From the NCBI RefSeq assembly GCF_932294415.1, contig NC_065543.1:25414530-25478529 (forward strand): a DNA stretch of 64,000 bases, given 5' to 3'. Shown piece by piece: positions 49,494 to 61,393 of this stretch. Made by a program: the position numbers and the translations under genes. The DNA comes from Quercus robur (Eukaryota; Streptophyta; Magnoliopsida; Fagales; Fagaceae). Position 1 is the stretch's first letter, and each line of letters opens with the position of its first letter. The notes beneath the pieces are model-generated. The model made no database searches. It was not told the origin of the DNA and saw only the letters and a program-made list of their open reading frames with translations.

Positions 49494-49788
49494 ATAACCA
49501 GTCAAGCACTAAGCAGAGTGGTACACGCATGGTTAACTACTACATGACAATTTTAAATGAGTGAAAAATGTATTTTTCTTTTACTGTTCATCACAACAAT
49601 TTTTCGGATTACATATAAACATTCAAAAAATTACAGCTTTTTATTTCTCTCTCTACAGCCATAACGTGCTTCTAAAAATTACAGATTTGAAAATTAAAAA
49701 TTACTTAAACTTTTAATTTTAGCATGCATATAGGATTACATATATCAGAGATCATGGCATCATTCAAGAGCGAAAACAAGCATAAAAT

Positions 49789-50098
49789 GGCTCTGATATC
49801 AATGTTGAAAAGTTATATACTTTATTAGAGATCATATAGACACATACCTTTGGTGGAATAGATCACCAAATTGCCGAATCTTGTTCGTTGCTTGCGTTAC
49901 AAACTCTTCACGATCTCCTTTGTAGAACACCTCCAAGTTGCAGGAGAGGCTACTAGAGTCTCTCCTAATTTTTACGCTCCAAATTCTAGGGAACAATAGA
50001 TGGTGTCCCAGAGAGATAGCTTATTTTGAGAAAGTACTCAAAAACTATACATATATTCACTCACTGTATGTCTCTTATTAATCTAACTGATGTAGGAG
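49789..50098 (-). repeat. Copia primer site and truncated 5' LTR
   Basis: GGCTCTGATATCAA at 49789-49802 is the reverse complement of the initiator-Met-type copia primer site (TTGATATCAGAGCC; the usual form has TGGTATCAGAGC). The LTR starts at 49803 (TGTTGAAAAG) and follows the 3' LTRs to GTAGGAGTATTT near 50098, where it stops about 215 bp before the expected end and joins sequence homologous to 1487. Confidence 0.85.
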
Positions 50099-50100
50099 TA

Positions 50101-50720
50101 TTTATCTTCTTCTTATTAAAATTTATGGTATTTTTATCCCAAAAAAAAAAAAAAAAGATCTATATTATTAGGCGTGTATATTACTACACTAACATAAAAA
50201 ATTTCAACATACAATCAATTGTTAGGCAGTATATAGCATAAAGGTAGAAAGTCTAAGAAATGCATTCTCAAAAGTCAAAAAATTAAGCAAAGAAGATAGG
50301 TACTTTCATTAGACCATAAACATTTAAGTACCTAGGACGGTGAGGAAGAAATTTGGAAAGTCACTGATATCATCAGAAAAACGAAGTTTTATTTTAACAC
50401 GTTTGCCAGGAACTAGGCAAAAGTACGAGAGTTACATCCACGAAATTTAAATCGTGGTGGAAAACTAGTCTACTGCACAGTTGACCCAGCAAGCTGATTT
50501 CTTTAATTAATTATTGCCAGTTTCTGAACCCTAAATGGCCGCATATAGTGTCATACATATTACATAGGACAAGGTTTATTTATTTATTTGTTTTTATTAA
50601 ACAATTAATATCATACATAGGAGGCGGATAAGTTTTTTTTCTTTTGAGGAAAAGAAGTCGGATAAGTTAAAGTAAGGATATATAATGAAAAATATTGTAT
50701 ACGTGGATACTTATCTTGTC
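50101..50720 (+). repeat. Third, short copy of the duplicated unit with empty insertion sites
   Basis: Homologous to 1487-2155 plus 4116-4216 of copy 1. It holds one 118-bp unit, an uninterrupted GAGGCGGA where the minisatellite hAT-like element sits in copies 1 and 2, and no copia LTR at the equivalent of CATCT (here TATCT, about 50712-50716). It therefore represents the pre-insertion state, more diverged than copies 1 and 2 are from each other. Confidence 0.85.
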
Positions 50721-51153
50721 GCAAGTATAATAATAATAAATATAAATATACCTCGTTTTGCTCACTTCAATTTTTTTTTTTTAATAGATAAAATCATCCA
50801 TTTAAGATTATGACACCTAGAATTTTCAATTCGAAAAAAAAAATTGTATTAAGTCCGCAATAAATAATAATACTTAAAAAACCTCCAATACAAACAAATT
50901 CAATCATGTCACGACTACAATATTCAATATGCCATATCTAGTGTATAGCCTTTGCACGAAGGTTCACCCCATGGATATTGATAAAATCCACCTTAAAAAC
51001 ACCCCAATCTCCACATCACCAATTACATAATTTAGATCACGTTCATGGCCCACATAATGCCCCCATGATCATTGTTGTAGCATTTATTAAAATAAATTAA
51101 CAAATAACATCTTTAGCGCATTCATCACAGTTTCAGTTAGAAGCTACAGCTTC

Positions 51154-51194
<41 letters not shown>

Positions 51195-51597
51195 AGAAAG
51201 AGCTTCGAATTAATTCATGACAAAGAGTACAATCAAAGTTTCATACAAACACTATCAAATTAAATTCACAAATACAATAGCTTAAAGATATAAGAATGAA
51301 ACGTGAGATGTGAAGATAATTCCATCGAGTTTTAAGATATCCAAGAAACATAGAAACAGATAATGCCATTGAGTTTTTTTTTTTCTTTTTTTTCTTTTTT
51401 TCTTTTTTTTCGATGAGATAAAATTTCTACTCTAACCTAATCTAAGTATATATGTGTGTGAAACTCCCTCTTGGAGACTTGAATCCCGACCCTTACCTCC
51501 CACATCCCATAAGCATTTATACTTATGAAACGACCACTGCACCAATAGTGCGCAGTGGTGTCATTGAGTTTTAAGATATCTAAGAAACATAGAAATA

Positions 51598-51641
<44 letters not shown>

Positions 51642-52047
51642 AAAGATAAAGCATGGAGTATACTATTGTTACACTCCAGTTAAGCCACTTCATCCGTTAC
51701 GTCATGGCCACATCATTATTTTTTTCATATTTATTTGTAACACTTCTATTAATTTTAGGCGGTTTTAACTTTACTTATTCTTCTACTTTAATTTTGATTT
51801 TTTTTTTTTAGAAAAAAATTTTACAAGATAGAAATTCTATTCTACTTTAATTTTGATATTATAACTAAATAATAAATCAATAAAATAAATAAATAAAGTA
51901 TTGTCTATACATATTCATCTTAAGGGGTTTTAATTTTACATATAATTTTTCCATTTTTCTTCCTTATATTTTGGATTTTCTTATTTGCATCCTTTTACTA
52001 TAAATTTGTCATTCTCCTATTCTATGCGTATTTTTCCCACACAAAAA
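50721..52047. other. AT-rich region without a recognised gene
   Basis: Low-complexity tracts: T-run of about 37 (51157-51193), T/C-rich tract (51376-51410), (TA)n (51600-51637). GCCATTGAGTTTT and ATTGAGTTTTAAGATATC words recur at about 51324, 51365 and 51561. No coding signal. Confidence 0.6.

Positions 52048-52084
<37 letters not shown>
52048..52084 (+). repeat. (CT)n microsatellite, split by a solo LTR
   Basis: About 37 bases of CT repeats end at 52084. The tract resumes directly after the LTR at about 53093-53111. Confidence 0.85.
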
Positions 52085-52088
<4 letters not shown>

Positions 52089-53092
52089 GGACATATTTTT
52101 ATATAATTGGCATATCCTTTGACAAAACACACTTTATTTGTATTTAGATAAATCTAAGAAGGTTCAAGATGATCATTACAAGTGGTTAAATTGAAAACAT
52201 GAAAATTACTCAAGAACTACTTAAGAAAAGTGCAATCTGCAAGTCTCGATACCTCCTCAACAGAAGCTCGATCTATCGAGATTCATTAAAGCTCGACACA
52301 TGTCTCAATCTATCGACCTTACGGGATTCAGACTATAGCCAGTAATGTTTCTATTCTAAAAGGCTATTTGTTTATTGGTTTGTATAATCCTTATTGAAAT
52401 AGAAAAGTCCAAGGTTTGTGTAAACCTATTTGAAATAGAAGAGCCCATTAAGCTCCTATTTAAAGGAGATGGAAAACGAAAAACCTAACCCTAGAGAGCT
52501 TCATAAGGTTTTCTTTTTGAAACCCTAGCCTCCTCCTACAAAAGAAAGAGTTCTTGCTACGTTTCTTGTACACCTTTAGGTTTTGTAACCACGCAAAGCC
52601 TCTTGCCCCAACATTGAAGATCTTATTGTTGTTTCTATGTGAAGCTGCTGCAAATCAACTACAACAATCAAAAGGTTGCTGTGAGTTAGTCACGTACTAG
52701 GATCCATTCATCATTGGTTAGTCACATATTGGGAGTCGTGCATTGAAATGAGAGATTGCCGCTACACTACAAGTCCAATTGGGTATTGGGGTAAGGGTTC
52801 AACTGTAGGTTGATATTAGGTACTGGGGTTCCTTTTACTGGTAACCGCTTGTTTTGATAATAGTAGATTCTCGGGAATAGTGACCTTAAATTCACCCGTT
52901 GGGGTTTTGCCTCGGTGGTTTTCCCCATTCATAGACAAATCACCTGTGTCAAATTTATTTTCTGCTGCATTTAACTTAGTTGGTGATTTGTTTGTACTAC
53001 CATACTTATTACATGTAATTGAATCTAATTAATTCACTTGGCTAATTAATTGATTAATTTACCAAATGGGCCAATACATTCTTGGCCTATCA
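52085..53092 (+). mobile_element. Solo LTR inserted in a CT microsatellite
   Basis: From TTAAGGACATATTTTT to CTTGGCCTATCA, the same family and ends as 45185-44212 (reverse). The initial TG is missing or merged with the microsatellite. CT repeats on both sides hide the target duplication. Contains AGTCACGTACTAGGATCC-type motifs shared with the other members. Confidence 0.75.
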
Positions 53093-54300
53093 CTCTCTCT
53101 CTCTCTCTCTCATATTTTTTTTCATATTTTGTTGGATTTTTTTCTTGCATCTCCATGTTAGATTGATAAAATTTGCATTCTTTAAAACTCTGCTTTTCGT
53201 TTTTTTTTTTTAACTGAAAAATGAAATTGATGAAGAATAAAAAGAAAAATTATAAAAAATGGTCTATAAAAAAAAAAAAAAAAAAAGTATTCACATGTCT
53301 TGCTTAATCATTGATAATAGAAAAGATACAACCTGACAATTGCCCCATAGGAGGATCTCCTACCTACTAGAGGTTTGTACCCCCATTTTCTTATTATTGA
53401 CTAATTCATATGTGTTCATTGATGCAAGGTTTTTTATTTTTTATTTTTTTTATTTATATCATCTTATTTACAACACTAAATACGTTTAAGGGTGAACTAC
53501 GTATTTAGTCCCTAACCTTTATACCATATGTCAATTTGATCCCTGACCTTTCAAATGTGTTAATTTGGTCCCTAACACTTAAATATTGTGTTAAAATAGT
53601 CTATACTATTAAATGATGGATGAAAAATGCTGATGTAGCTAACAGTCCAAATAAAAAATAATTTTTATACCATGTGTAATGCCACATGAAATAAAAAATA
53701 AAATTAAAAACTTTTGGTCATAAGAATCTGCTTTAAAATTTAAAATTATAAAATAAAGTAAAGAAAATCATTTGAATCCCAAACACCCTTCAAACCAAGA
53801 CCCATGGCAACCCTTCTCCTCCACCAATTTACAAACCCCAAGAAAACCATCATTGTGTAGTTGAGACCATAGCAGCAAATAAAGCCTTACAAATAGCATA
53901 GGCTACAAGTGCAAGAAAGTAAGAAATTGTTTGAGGAGATGAGGATGGAGGCTCACGGTATCCATGCCTCTGTCGCCAAACCCACTTACCGTCGCCCATT
54001 TAATTTCACTCCCATATTTCAGTTGCATACACGACGTCGTCATTGTCTTTATAGCTTGCATCATCATTGGGCATAATGTGTTTTCTCTTTTGGGATGTTA
54101 ATTGGATTGAGCATCAACGCTAGCTGGTAGGTTTTGTGAGAGACCGCAAAAAGAGGGGTGCTCTAAAAAAAGAGATTTGGGTGTTTCAGGCACCTCTCTT
54201 TTTGGGTAAGTGTGTGGAGTTGCCATTTATTTTTTCTTTTGTACAAAAAAATAAGAAAAAATAATGTACAATTACATGTCAAAATACATTAAATGTCATT
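53093..54300. other. Noncoding region with a MITE-like end
   Basis: About 53490-53590 carries TTTAGTCCCTAACCTTTATA, TTTGATCCCTGACC and TTTGGTCCCTAACAC, the same kind of end as the long-TIR elements at 687 and 62165. The opposite end was not located. 53760-54200 has higher complexity (CCAAGACCCATGGCAACCC) but no convincing frame. Confidence 0.4.
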
Positions 54301-56734
54301 GATAAAAAAAAATAAAAATAAAATAAAAAGACAAAAAGTGTACAATTTTGGTAGCATAACCTTACAAGGCTTTGGTCCTAATTACAATCTATGCAAAAAA
54401 AAAAAAAGTATATATATATATATATATATACAAAGCTCTGATCCTAGTTACAATCTACCAAAATTAAAGGTAAAACAATAATCTACTAACCAAAATCCTA
54501 AGTTCGGGGGCTAGGTTACGGAATGGGAAGGTGTTAGGCATCCATTCCACCCAGACAGAGTCTGGTCTTCTAGACTCTAATGACTATTATATACCCTTTT
54601 GTATGATTTTGAATGAAATGTTGTAACACACATGATAAACACTTGGCAAAATTAATTTAAACGAATTTGTCTTATGGATATGTCCTCTTTTAAAAGAAAA
54701 TTCAGATCTTTTTTTTTTTTTTTTAAATGAGATTTGATTTGTAAAAATCAAATCTGTTTTTGTAAAGGGTAAAAAAAATGGGATTGGGTTAGTAAAAACC
54801 ATACCTATTTTTTTAGGATAAAAAAAATGAGATTAGTTTAATAAAAATCATATATGTTTTTGAAAGGGTAAAAAAAGATTGTGTTAAAAGAGGATTCATA
54901 TTCATGAGATAAACTTATTATGCATGCACCACATATTAAAAAGAAAGACTTTAACCTAACTCTTAATTCCTTCTTTGAAATTTCAAAATCTACAATTTTA
55001 TAAAAAAGAAAACATTTTCAGAAAAAATTTTCAGATCTGTATTTAAGGAAAATACATACCAGTTTTGTGATTAGAAAAAATATAGACTAGTTTTGGATCA
55101 GAAAAAATACAGATATGTATTTAATGAAAATATAGATCAGTTTTGTGTTCAAAAAAAATACAGATCTATATTTAATGAAAATACAAACCAGTTTTGTGAT
55201 CAGAAAAAAAAATACAGATCTGTATTTAATGAAAATAATGACCAATTTTGTGATCAGAAAAACACAGATTTGTATTTAATGAAAATACAAACCAATTTTG
55301 TGACCAGAAGATACAAATCTGTATTTAATGAAAATATAGACCAGTTTTGGATTTTTAAAAAAAGGGTTTTGATAATCATTAGCAGATTCCGAAATCAAAG
55401 AAAAAATCAAAACAGACAATCAACTAAAGAACATGTCAAAAGAAAATTCCAACTCAATATCTAAGCATGGCAAACATAAATTAAAAATAAGGCATAATAA
55501 AATCAAACATATTAATCAAATTTATGCAATGAATAATCACAACATATTAATTAATGGAAAAGAAAAACAGACAGAAGAATGAAACTAGATACCTCTTGCA
55601 TGAGCGTGCTCTTCAACATGAGAATATTTTAGAAATCAAAGAAGTTTTCACTTCTTTGAGGTCTAAAATACTTTACTTACAAAAAAGATGTTCTTAAAGT
55701 AGAAACTTCCAGAATGTCTTTAAGGTAAGGGGAGCAGAGAAGTCAGAAAAGAAAAGCCCCTAGTTTTGATCTTTTTCCTCTATTTATAGAGGTTAGGATG
55801 CTTAAAAAATAAGCTGAATGAGATCTTATACGAATTGGAACGCATCCTTATCTCTAAAAATCCAAAAAAGATAAGTTTTATCTCAATCAGGAGGTTCCCA
55901 AGCCAAGCCACACATTTGGGCCAATCGGCATTTGGGAAGTACCGATCAACACTTGCCATGTGCCGACAGGCCCTCTTGGGTGCCAGGCTTGCACTTGAGT
56001 TTTGGATCGATTTGGATTCTTTTTTGAAATATTTTTGAGCTAGAAATTGCACCTAGACGCGTTTTTAATTGGTGTTCTAAAAATTAATCCATTTTTCTTG
56101 ATATTTAGATCTTTAAAGTGATAATTATCTTATAGTTAAATATTCTAAAAGAGACTTAATTATCCACAACTTCTTTCTTATTTGATTATCCACTTTATTC
56201 TCATGCAAGCAGGCCTATTTTTGACACTAACCAATCAAAATTAATTCAAATTAATCACGCATGGTTGGTTCCACCCAAAGAAAACGCATGCGGACTGTAA
56301 AAACTTGATCATGTGATATCTTTCAATCCAACGATCCAATTTGGGAATCGGACATACCATTGCAACCATTAGAATCTTAAGATCATTTTTATGATATACA
56401 ATATATGAATTAATGCATGTAATGCAACTCTAAATTTTCAGTATATGAATGGTCACTCTATCCATCTTCCAAGATTAAATTATGGGTGCAAAATCGAGTG
56501 TATTCAAAATGCCCCTCATTGATAGAGCTTGCAAAGCATATGTCAATGTAAAACAAAGACATTGATTTTAGTAGCCATGATTTAATCGAGGTTGATCTTT
56601 CAAAGATTACCTAACCCTAGAACCTAAAAACTTAGGGCATAGAACTAGTGTTTTGCTGTTTTGAAAATTGATAATTATGAATACATGATCTACTTGATAA
56701 TTGATAAACTTGAGGTGAATCTTGAAATCTGAGG
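54301..56734. repeat. Minisatellite-rich noncoding region
   Basis: About 54700-54890 has three diverged copies of a roughly 58-bp unit (GAGATTTGATTTGTAAAAATC-like). About 55040-55350 has six copies of a roughly 52-bp unit (ACAGATCTGTATTTAATGAA, CCAGTTTTGTGATCAG). GGTTACGGAATGGGAAGGTG near 54515 resembles leader sequence of some plant LTR elements. The region may be a degenerate large LTR or leader; no protein domains seen. The 123-codon frame at 55093-55464 is a by-product of the 52-bp repeat. Confidence 0.5.
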
Positions 56735-57155
56735 TGACTGAGAGGCTTCTCTATCTCAGTCAAGATCTGGGGTGATTAAGAGGCTTCTCTATTTCAATCT
56801 GCATGTGGGAGGCGACCAAGAGACTTCTTTATCTTGATCTAAATGGGAGGTAACCAAGAGGCTTCTCTATCTTGGAACTTGTGGTGATTGAGAGGCTTCT
56901 CTATCTCAATCTGAAACTATGGGCAACCAAGAGGCTTCTCTATCTTGATCTGAGTGGGAGGTAACCAAGAGGCTTCTCTATCTTAATCTGAATGGGAGGT
57001 AACCAAAAGGCTTCTCTATCTTGGGAACCTAAGACGATTGATAGGCTTTTCTATCTCAATCTGAAACTCTGAGCAACCAAGAGGCTTCTCTATCTTGATC
57101 TGAAGGGAAGGTAACCAAGAGGTTTCTCTATCTTGGGAACCTAAGGCGATTGCTT
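56735..57155. repeat. Eleven-unit hairpin minisatellite
   Basis: Units of about 36-46 bp with a constant centre GGCTTCTCTA between short arms. Arms are complementary: TGACTGAGA/TCTCAGTCA in the first unit, GATTGAGA/TCTCAATC in others, CCAAGA/TCTTGG in others. Where the left arm is TGAGA the right is TCTCA; where it is CAAGA the right is usually TCTTG. A few units have one or two mismatches. Confidence 0.85.
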
Positions 57156-58501
57156 GCAAAAGATCAAAGTTTGAGATTAGATTTTGAATGATTGGTGCTT
57201 TGTTGTTCAACTATTTTGGGATGTGTGATTTTTCTCTCTTTTTTTTAGACTTGAATTTGCTCTTTAGAAAGGAAAACCATTGATTTTTTGTAGTCCTTTG
57301 AAAAAAAAAATTTGCTATCACTTATTCTTCTTTTTCTTCTTCTTCTTCTTCTTCTTCTTCTTCTTCTTTTTTTTTTTTTTTTTTTTTTTTTTTTGAGATT
57401 TGAAATTTGAAATTTTCTTTGAAAAGTGACACCCTTTGTTCTTGATCATCCTTGAAAAATTATTTTTCTTCGTTCAAAATTGAAAATTTCTTCAAATTGA
57501 TACCCTCTGTTTTTAAAATCTTTGAAAAGCCTTCTTTTTCTTTTCTTTTTCTTTTTTCACATTTTAGAAAAAAGAAGAAAGAAAAAAAAAGATTTTTTTT
57601 TGTGAGTTGACCGAGTCAACTTAGTCAAACCTAAGTTGACTTAACAACTAAAGTGTGACAAAAAAAAGGGGGGGGGGGGGGGGAATTTTTGGCCCCCTTT
57701 ATGCTTGTCTCCATTTTTTTTTTTTACTTCTCCTTCTTTGTTCTCTCTTCTTCCTCCATTGTTACTATTCACAAGCTTCTTCCTCTGGCATTTTCTTCAT
57801 CTTCACACCATTTCTTCCTTAGAAAATCACTTATTTAGGCTTCTATACTTGATTTCATCCATTTCCCTCAATATCTTTTTAGATCTTTGTGTTCATGACC
57901 ACCTTTGCAACAAACCCATTTTCTTGAAACCCATCTCCAAACCTCCATTTTTTGCACTTTCATGGCATCTTATAAGGGGCCATCTTTTCTTACTTTTTCA
58001 ATGGGAAGAAATATCATCCATCCCTTGAAATGGAATGAGCAAAAGGGGCTTCTTCAAGACCCTAAAACCCATGCTCCACACTCCAAAAAGGACTTCAAGG
58101 TGAGCTCATTTTTGTTTCTTTGTTTTTGGCAAATTTGTTGATTTTATGTTTTGTTGAGAGCTTGATGGTGGGACATTGTCACTTTGTTGTTTTTTTTTCT
58201 TGTTGGAATTTTGAACATTGTATGATTTGGTTGGAAATCCTTGTGTGATCATGTTGTGCTCTTTGTTTTGGGGTATTTTTGAATTGTTGAGTTATTTGGT
58301 ATCATAAAATTTGGACAATGTTGAAGATTCATGAAGCTTTGCACTGTATATAGCTTGTGGTATTGTTGGATGAATCTTGACTTGAATGTTGTGGATATTG
58401 GAATCATGAAAATTTGATGTATAGGCATGGTTAAACAAACTCATTTTTTATGAGTGTGGAAATTTTGTTGGAATGTGCAGGTCTTATTTCATGATCATGA
58501 A
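57156..58501. other. Low-complexity and unassigned region
   Basis: A TTC microsatellite and T-run at 57320-57394, a G-run near 57670-57682, then C/T-rich sequence (57700-58100) that looks like a plant leader with a possible donor AAGGTGAGC near 58098. Two overlapping frames (57705-58028, 57905-58141) have no recognised domain. I do not call a gene. Confidence 0.4.
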
Positions 58502-60330
58502 TTTTTTTTTTTTTTTTTTTTTTGACAGTGAAGTTAGAATTTTATTAAAAATATCGATAAAACCCAGAGAAATATACAAGCTATTCATGTCCACTAACAT
58601 CAGGTAAAGACTACACAACATAAATTAGGGAGCTCCAATCAGGCTGGGTGTCTGTGTTCTTGCGAGATGCTTCGACATGCGCTGGTAGTCTTGTAGCAGG
58701 GTCATGGCTCCGTGGAGTATGTCAGCTGGTTGGGACTGCTTTCGCTCGAAGTAAACCCGGTTTCTGGCGTTCCAAATGGACCAAGTGACCATTGCCCATA
58801 CTCCTAATTCCTTCACCGTGAGCTTCCCTTTCATTTTTCTCGCAAGGGAGTGAAAGTCCTGTGCTGCAACTGTACATTTCTGCAATTTTCCTTTGACTAG
58901 AGCCCACACATTGGTGACTAGTGGGCACTCCCATAAGGCATGACAGACCGTTTCTTCTTCGTATCTACAAATTTCGTAGCAAGGATCAATAGGCAATCTC
59001 CTTCTAGCAAGGTTAGCTCATGTGGGGAGAATATCAGAGCATGCTTTCCAAAGGAAGGTTCACACCTTCGATGGAATATCCATTTGAATGCTCGAAAATG
59101 TGTGAAAATACAAGAGCTATTTAGACCCCCAAATTAAAGTTACGACTCGATTGATTTTACTCTAACTTAATACTAAGTACGGAATAGAGTAAATGCAAGC
59201 AGATAAATAAACAAGCTACTCTAACCCATAAACATTATAACACAGCAGTAAAATGAAAGGTAAAAGAGTAGGGAAAAAGAATGCAAACACAAGATAACAC
59301 GCCGATGTGTTATCAAAGAGGAAACCAAAGAACTCGACAAAAAAGCTCTCCGCCACCCTCCAAGCAATAATCAATCCACTAGACAATTAGTTGGGATACA
59401 TGGATTCGCAAGAGACCCTTCAAGCCTAATCTACCCGATGTACCTAAGCCCTCCAAGCTCCTACTCCAACAAGGCTTCTCGGAACCGTGTCTTATCTAGC
59501 TCTTCGAATCCCGCAACAAGCTCTATGTTGCATATACCATCCTTGGCTTCTTCCAATACTTCCCAGCAACACCAAAACCTCACTGAATACTCTGAAAGGG
59601 TGTGGTAAGTGTTTGGGCTATCAACCTCTCAATGGTATGGAAATGAAGAGGTAGTAGTTAAGGAAAATCCACAAGCAATTGTGTGGAGGATTATGGGTAT
59701 AACAATCTCTAACTCTCAAGGTTTGTGGCTAGGGTTTTCTCTCTGAAACACTCCTCAACATCTGTGGGTAATATGGGTATATATAGTGTGGGTATAGAAA
59801 GTGTGTATCAGATAGCACAGTCTAGCAAAACAGAATGTTTCGCGAGTGTCTCGCGGGAAGGCCTTACCCGCGAGCTACTCGCGAAACACAACTGCCTCCA
59901 TCTGTCCTGACTCTTCGCATTCCAATCATGTGCAGGGCACATGCATCATTTCGTGGGATGCTTAGTCGCGAGCTACCCGCGAAAACTCTTCTGTCTTCAA
60001 TTACTTGAGTCTTCACACACTCTCTCTCTCTCTATCACACAACCCTTACAATTAAATCCCACAATAAATACAAGATACAAAAGATTGAATAAAATTACAA
60101 TTGAATTTGACACAGAATTAAAGCAACAAAACATATAGTTGTAAATTACAACTTTACACCATTTTCCACAATTTGTGCCAAAGCCTCTTGTCTTCCTGCG
60201 CTTTGGAATGCTCGACCCCATCACCGTGATTCAAATGAAGGGCAACTAAGTAGGCAGACCGGACTGTGAAACATTGGGCTTTGTTTTCTTTCCAGCAAAT
60301 TATGTCCGATGTTTAGGTATGGAAAATTTT
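58502..60330 (-). mobile_element. LINE fragment split by a solo LTR
   Basis: On the minus strand: ENKAQCFTVRSAYLVALHLN (about 60290-60230), KRLWHKLWKMDIPSKV (about 60215-60164), then after the solo LTR TFLWKACSDILPT, ANLARRRLPIDPCYEICRYE, CHALWECPLVTNVWALV and TWSIWNARNRVYFERK, ending at 58625, followed by a poly(A) (T-run 58502-58524). This is the zinc-binding zf-RVT domain and C-terminus of an L1-type LINE. TGA stops lie after SKV and after DILPT. Everything upstream of zf-RVT is missing. Confidence 0.85.
59085..60158 (+). mobile_element. Solo LTR in LINE, TSD CCATT
   Basis: 1074 bp, TGAATGCTCGAAAATGTG...TTACAACTTTACA, with CCATT at 59080-59084 and 60159-60163. Same family and orientation as 13845-14909. 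The two LINE halves rejoin exactly when the LTR and one CCATT are removed. Confidence 0.88.
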
Positions 60331-60576
60331 TGTGGTGGTATGGATTTTTTTTTTTTTTTTTTTTACATGGGATTTTTTTGAACATGGGATTTTTTTAGAC
60401 ATGGAATTTTTTGGACATGGAAATTTTTTTTTTTTTTTTACATGGGATTTTTTTTTTTTTTTGACATGTAATTTTTTTTGTTGGGATTTTGGAATGAGTA
60501 TTTTGAGACATGGTGTTTTGTGGACATCTCAATGTGGGCATGAAATGATTGCCTCAAGAGTCGAGGTAGTCCCCAG
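60331..60576 (+). repeat. T-rich ACATGG repeat tract
   Basis: Runs of T separated by ACATGGGA, ACATGGAA and similar words (about 60340-60480), a degenerate microsatellite, followed by about 90 bp of unassigned sequence. Confidence 0.65.
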
Positions 60577-60762
60577 ATGTTGAAAGGCAAGTGGGAGATA
60601 TTGTCCGCAGACATTAAGAACGTCATTAATGAAGTCGGCTTCCAGACCTTTTTCTAAGCTCTCTTGGATCATGATGCCAACGAGAATAAGGACATTCAAT
60701 TACTCCTTGTTTTGTCAAAGCGATTCTGGGACACTACTTGCACTTTCCATTTTCCAGGCTTG
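60577..60762 (+). pseudogene. Plant mobile domain (PMD) gene fragment
   Basis: The plus frame from 60577 reads KWEILSADIKNVINEVGFQT, then a TAA stop (60655-60657), then LLDHDANENKDIQLLLVLSK and RFWDTTCTFHFPG. The ALxxxFWDTTxTFHFPxGE pattern is the hallmark of plant mobile domain / MAIN-like proteins, which include host genes and transposon-carried genes. The fragment ends at 60762 where an LTR remnant begins. Function cannot be inferred from this piece. Confidence 0.7.
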
Positions 60763-61393
60763 AGAGTTAGAGATTGTTTTACCCACAATTCTCTACATCA
60801 TTTCTCTAAAGTTTCCACATACTCCTACCTCTCCATCTACACATACTTGAGAGGTTCTTAGCCCAAACACTTACCTCACCCACTTTGAATGTTGAGAGAA
60901 GTTTTGGTGCCTTTAGGAAACATTGGAAGAAGCCATTGAGTGGCAGATGCAATCGAGCAAAATTGTAGGATCTAGATAATTAGTGAAGACAAGACTCCGA
61001 GAAATCCGTTGGTAGCAGGAGCTTGGAAGGCTCAAGTACATTGAGTAGATTAGGCTTGGAGGGTCTTTTTGATATTCATGTACTCCATCTTATTCACTAG
61101 TGGATCGATTTCGGCTTAAAGGACCACGGAGAGATTTTCGCCGAGTACTTCAATTTCCTCTTCGATAACACATCTCGGTGTTATCTTGTGTTTGCATATC
61201 TCTTCCCTACTCTTTAAGCTTTACCTTTATTGCTCACTGTACTTGCTTATGGCTTAGAGTAGTGTTACCAATTTATTGAGCGTGCTTTACTCTTGTTCTA
61301 CACTTAAATAAGTTAGAGTAAAAACAACTAAGTTGTAATTTAAAATTAAGAGTCTAAACAAGCATTAGTGTTTCCACACTAATTGAGCTTTCA
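60763..61393 (-). mobile_element. Truncated LTR remnant, inverted
   Basis: On the minus strand it starts TGAAAGCTCAATTAG and follows the 13845 family (GAAAATCTCTCCG, GACCCTCCAAGCCTAATCTAC, GTAAGTGTTTGGGCTA, CAATCTCTAACTCTCAAG) but lacks the last roughly 400 bp and is more diverged than the other two members. Confidence 0.75.

Larger units (their letters stand above)
38312..50098 (-). mobile_element. Degenerate Ty1/copia element with nested solo LTRs
   Basis: In coding orientation: 5' LTR remnant (50098-49803), primer site (49802-49789), leader with a nested solo LTR (49493-48569), gag from ATG 47337, protease, integrase with a nested solo LTR (45185-44212), RT, RNase H ending at 42398, 1.1 kb of 3' sequence, polypurine tract (41256-41241) and 3' LTR (41240-38312) with a nested solo LTR (40945-38475). 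Many stops make it inactive. The 5' LTR is cut at about 50098, where it joins the third copy of the duplicated unit, so no target duplication can be matched. Confidence 0.9.

Noticed and set aside
55093..55464. 123-codon plus-strand frame with repeated YRSVFNEN-like peptides
   Set aside because: It is generated by the roughly 52-bp minisatellite; no start context, domain or codon signature.
56735..57155. Regular direct repeats resembling a CRISPR array
   Set aside because: Eukaryotic plant context, no spacers of uniform unique sequence, units are diverged hairpins.
57705..58141. Possible small gene with leader-like C/T-rich sequence and a donor-like AAGGTGAGC
   Set aside because: No domain, no acceptor or second exon could be fixed; left as unassigned.
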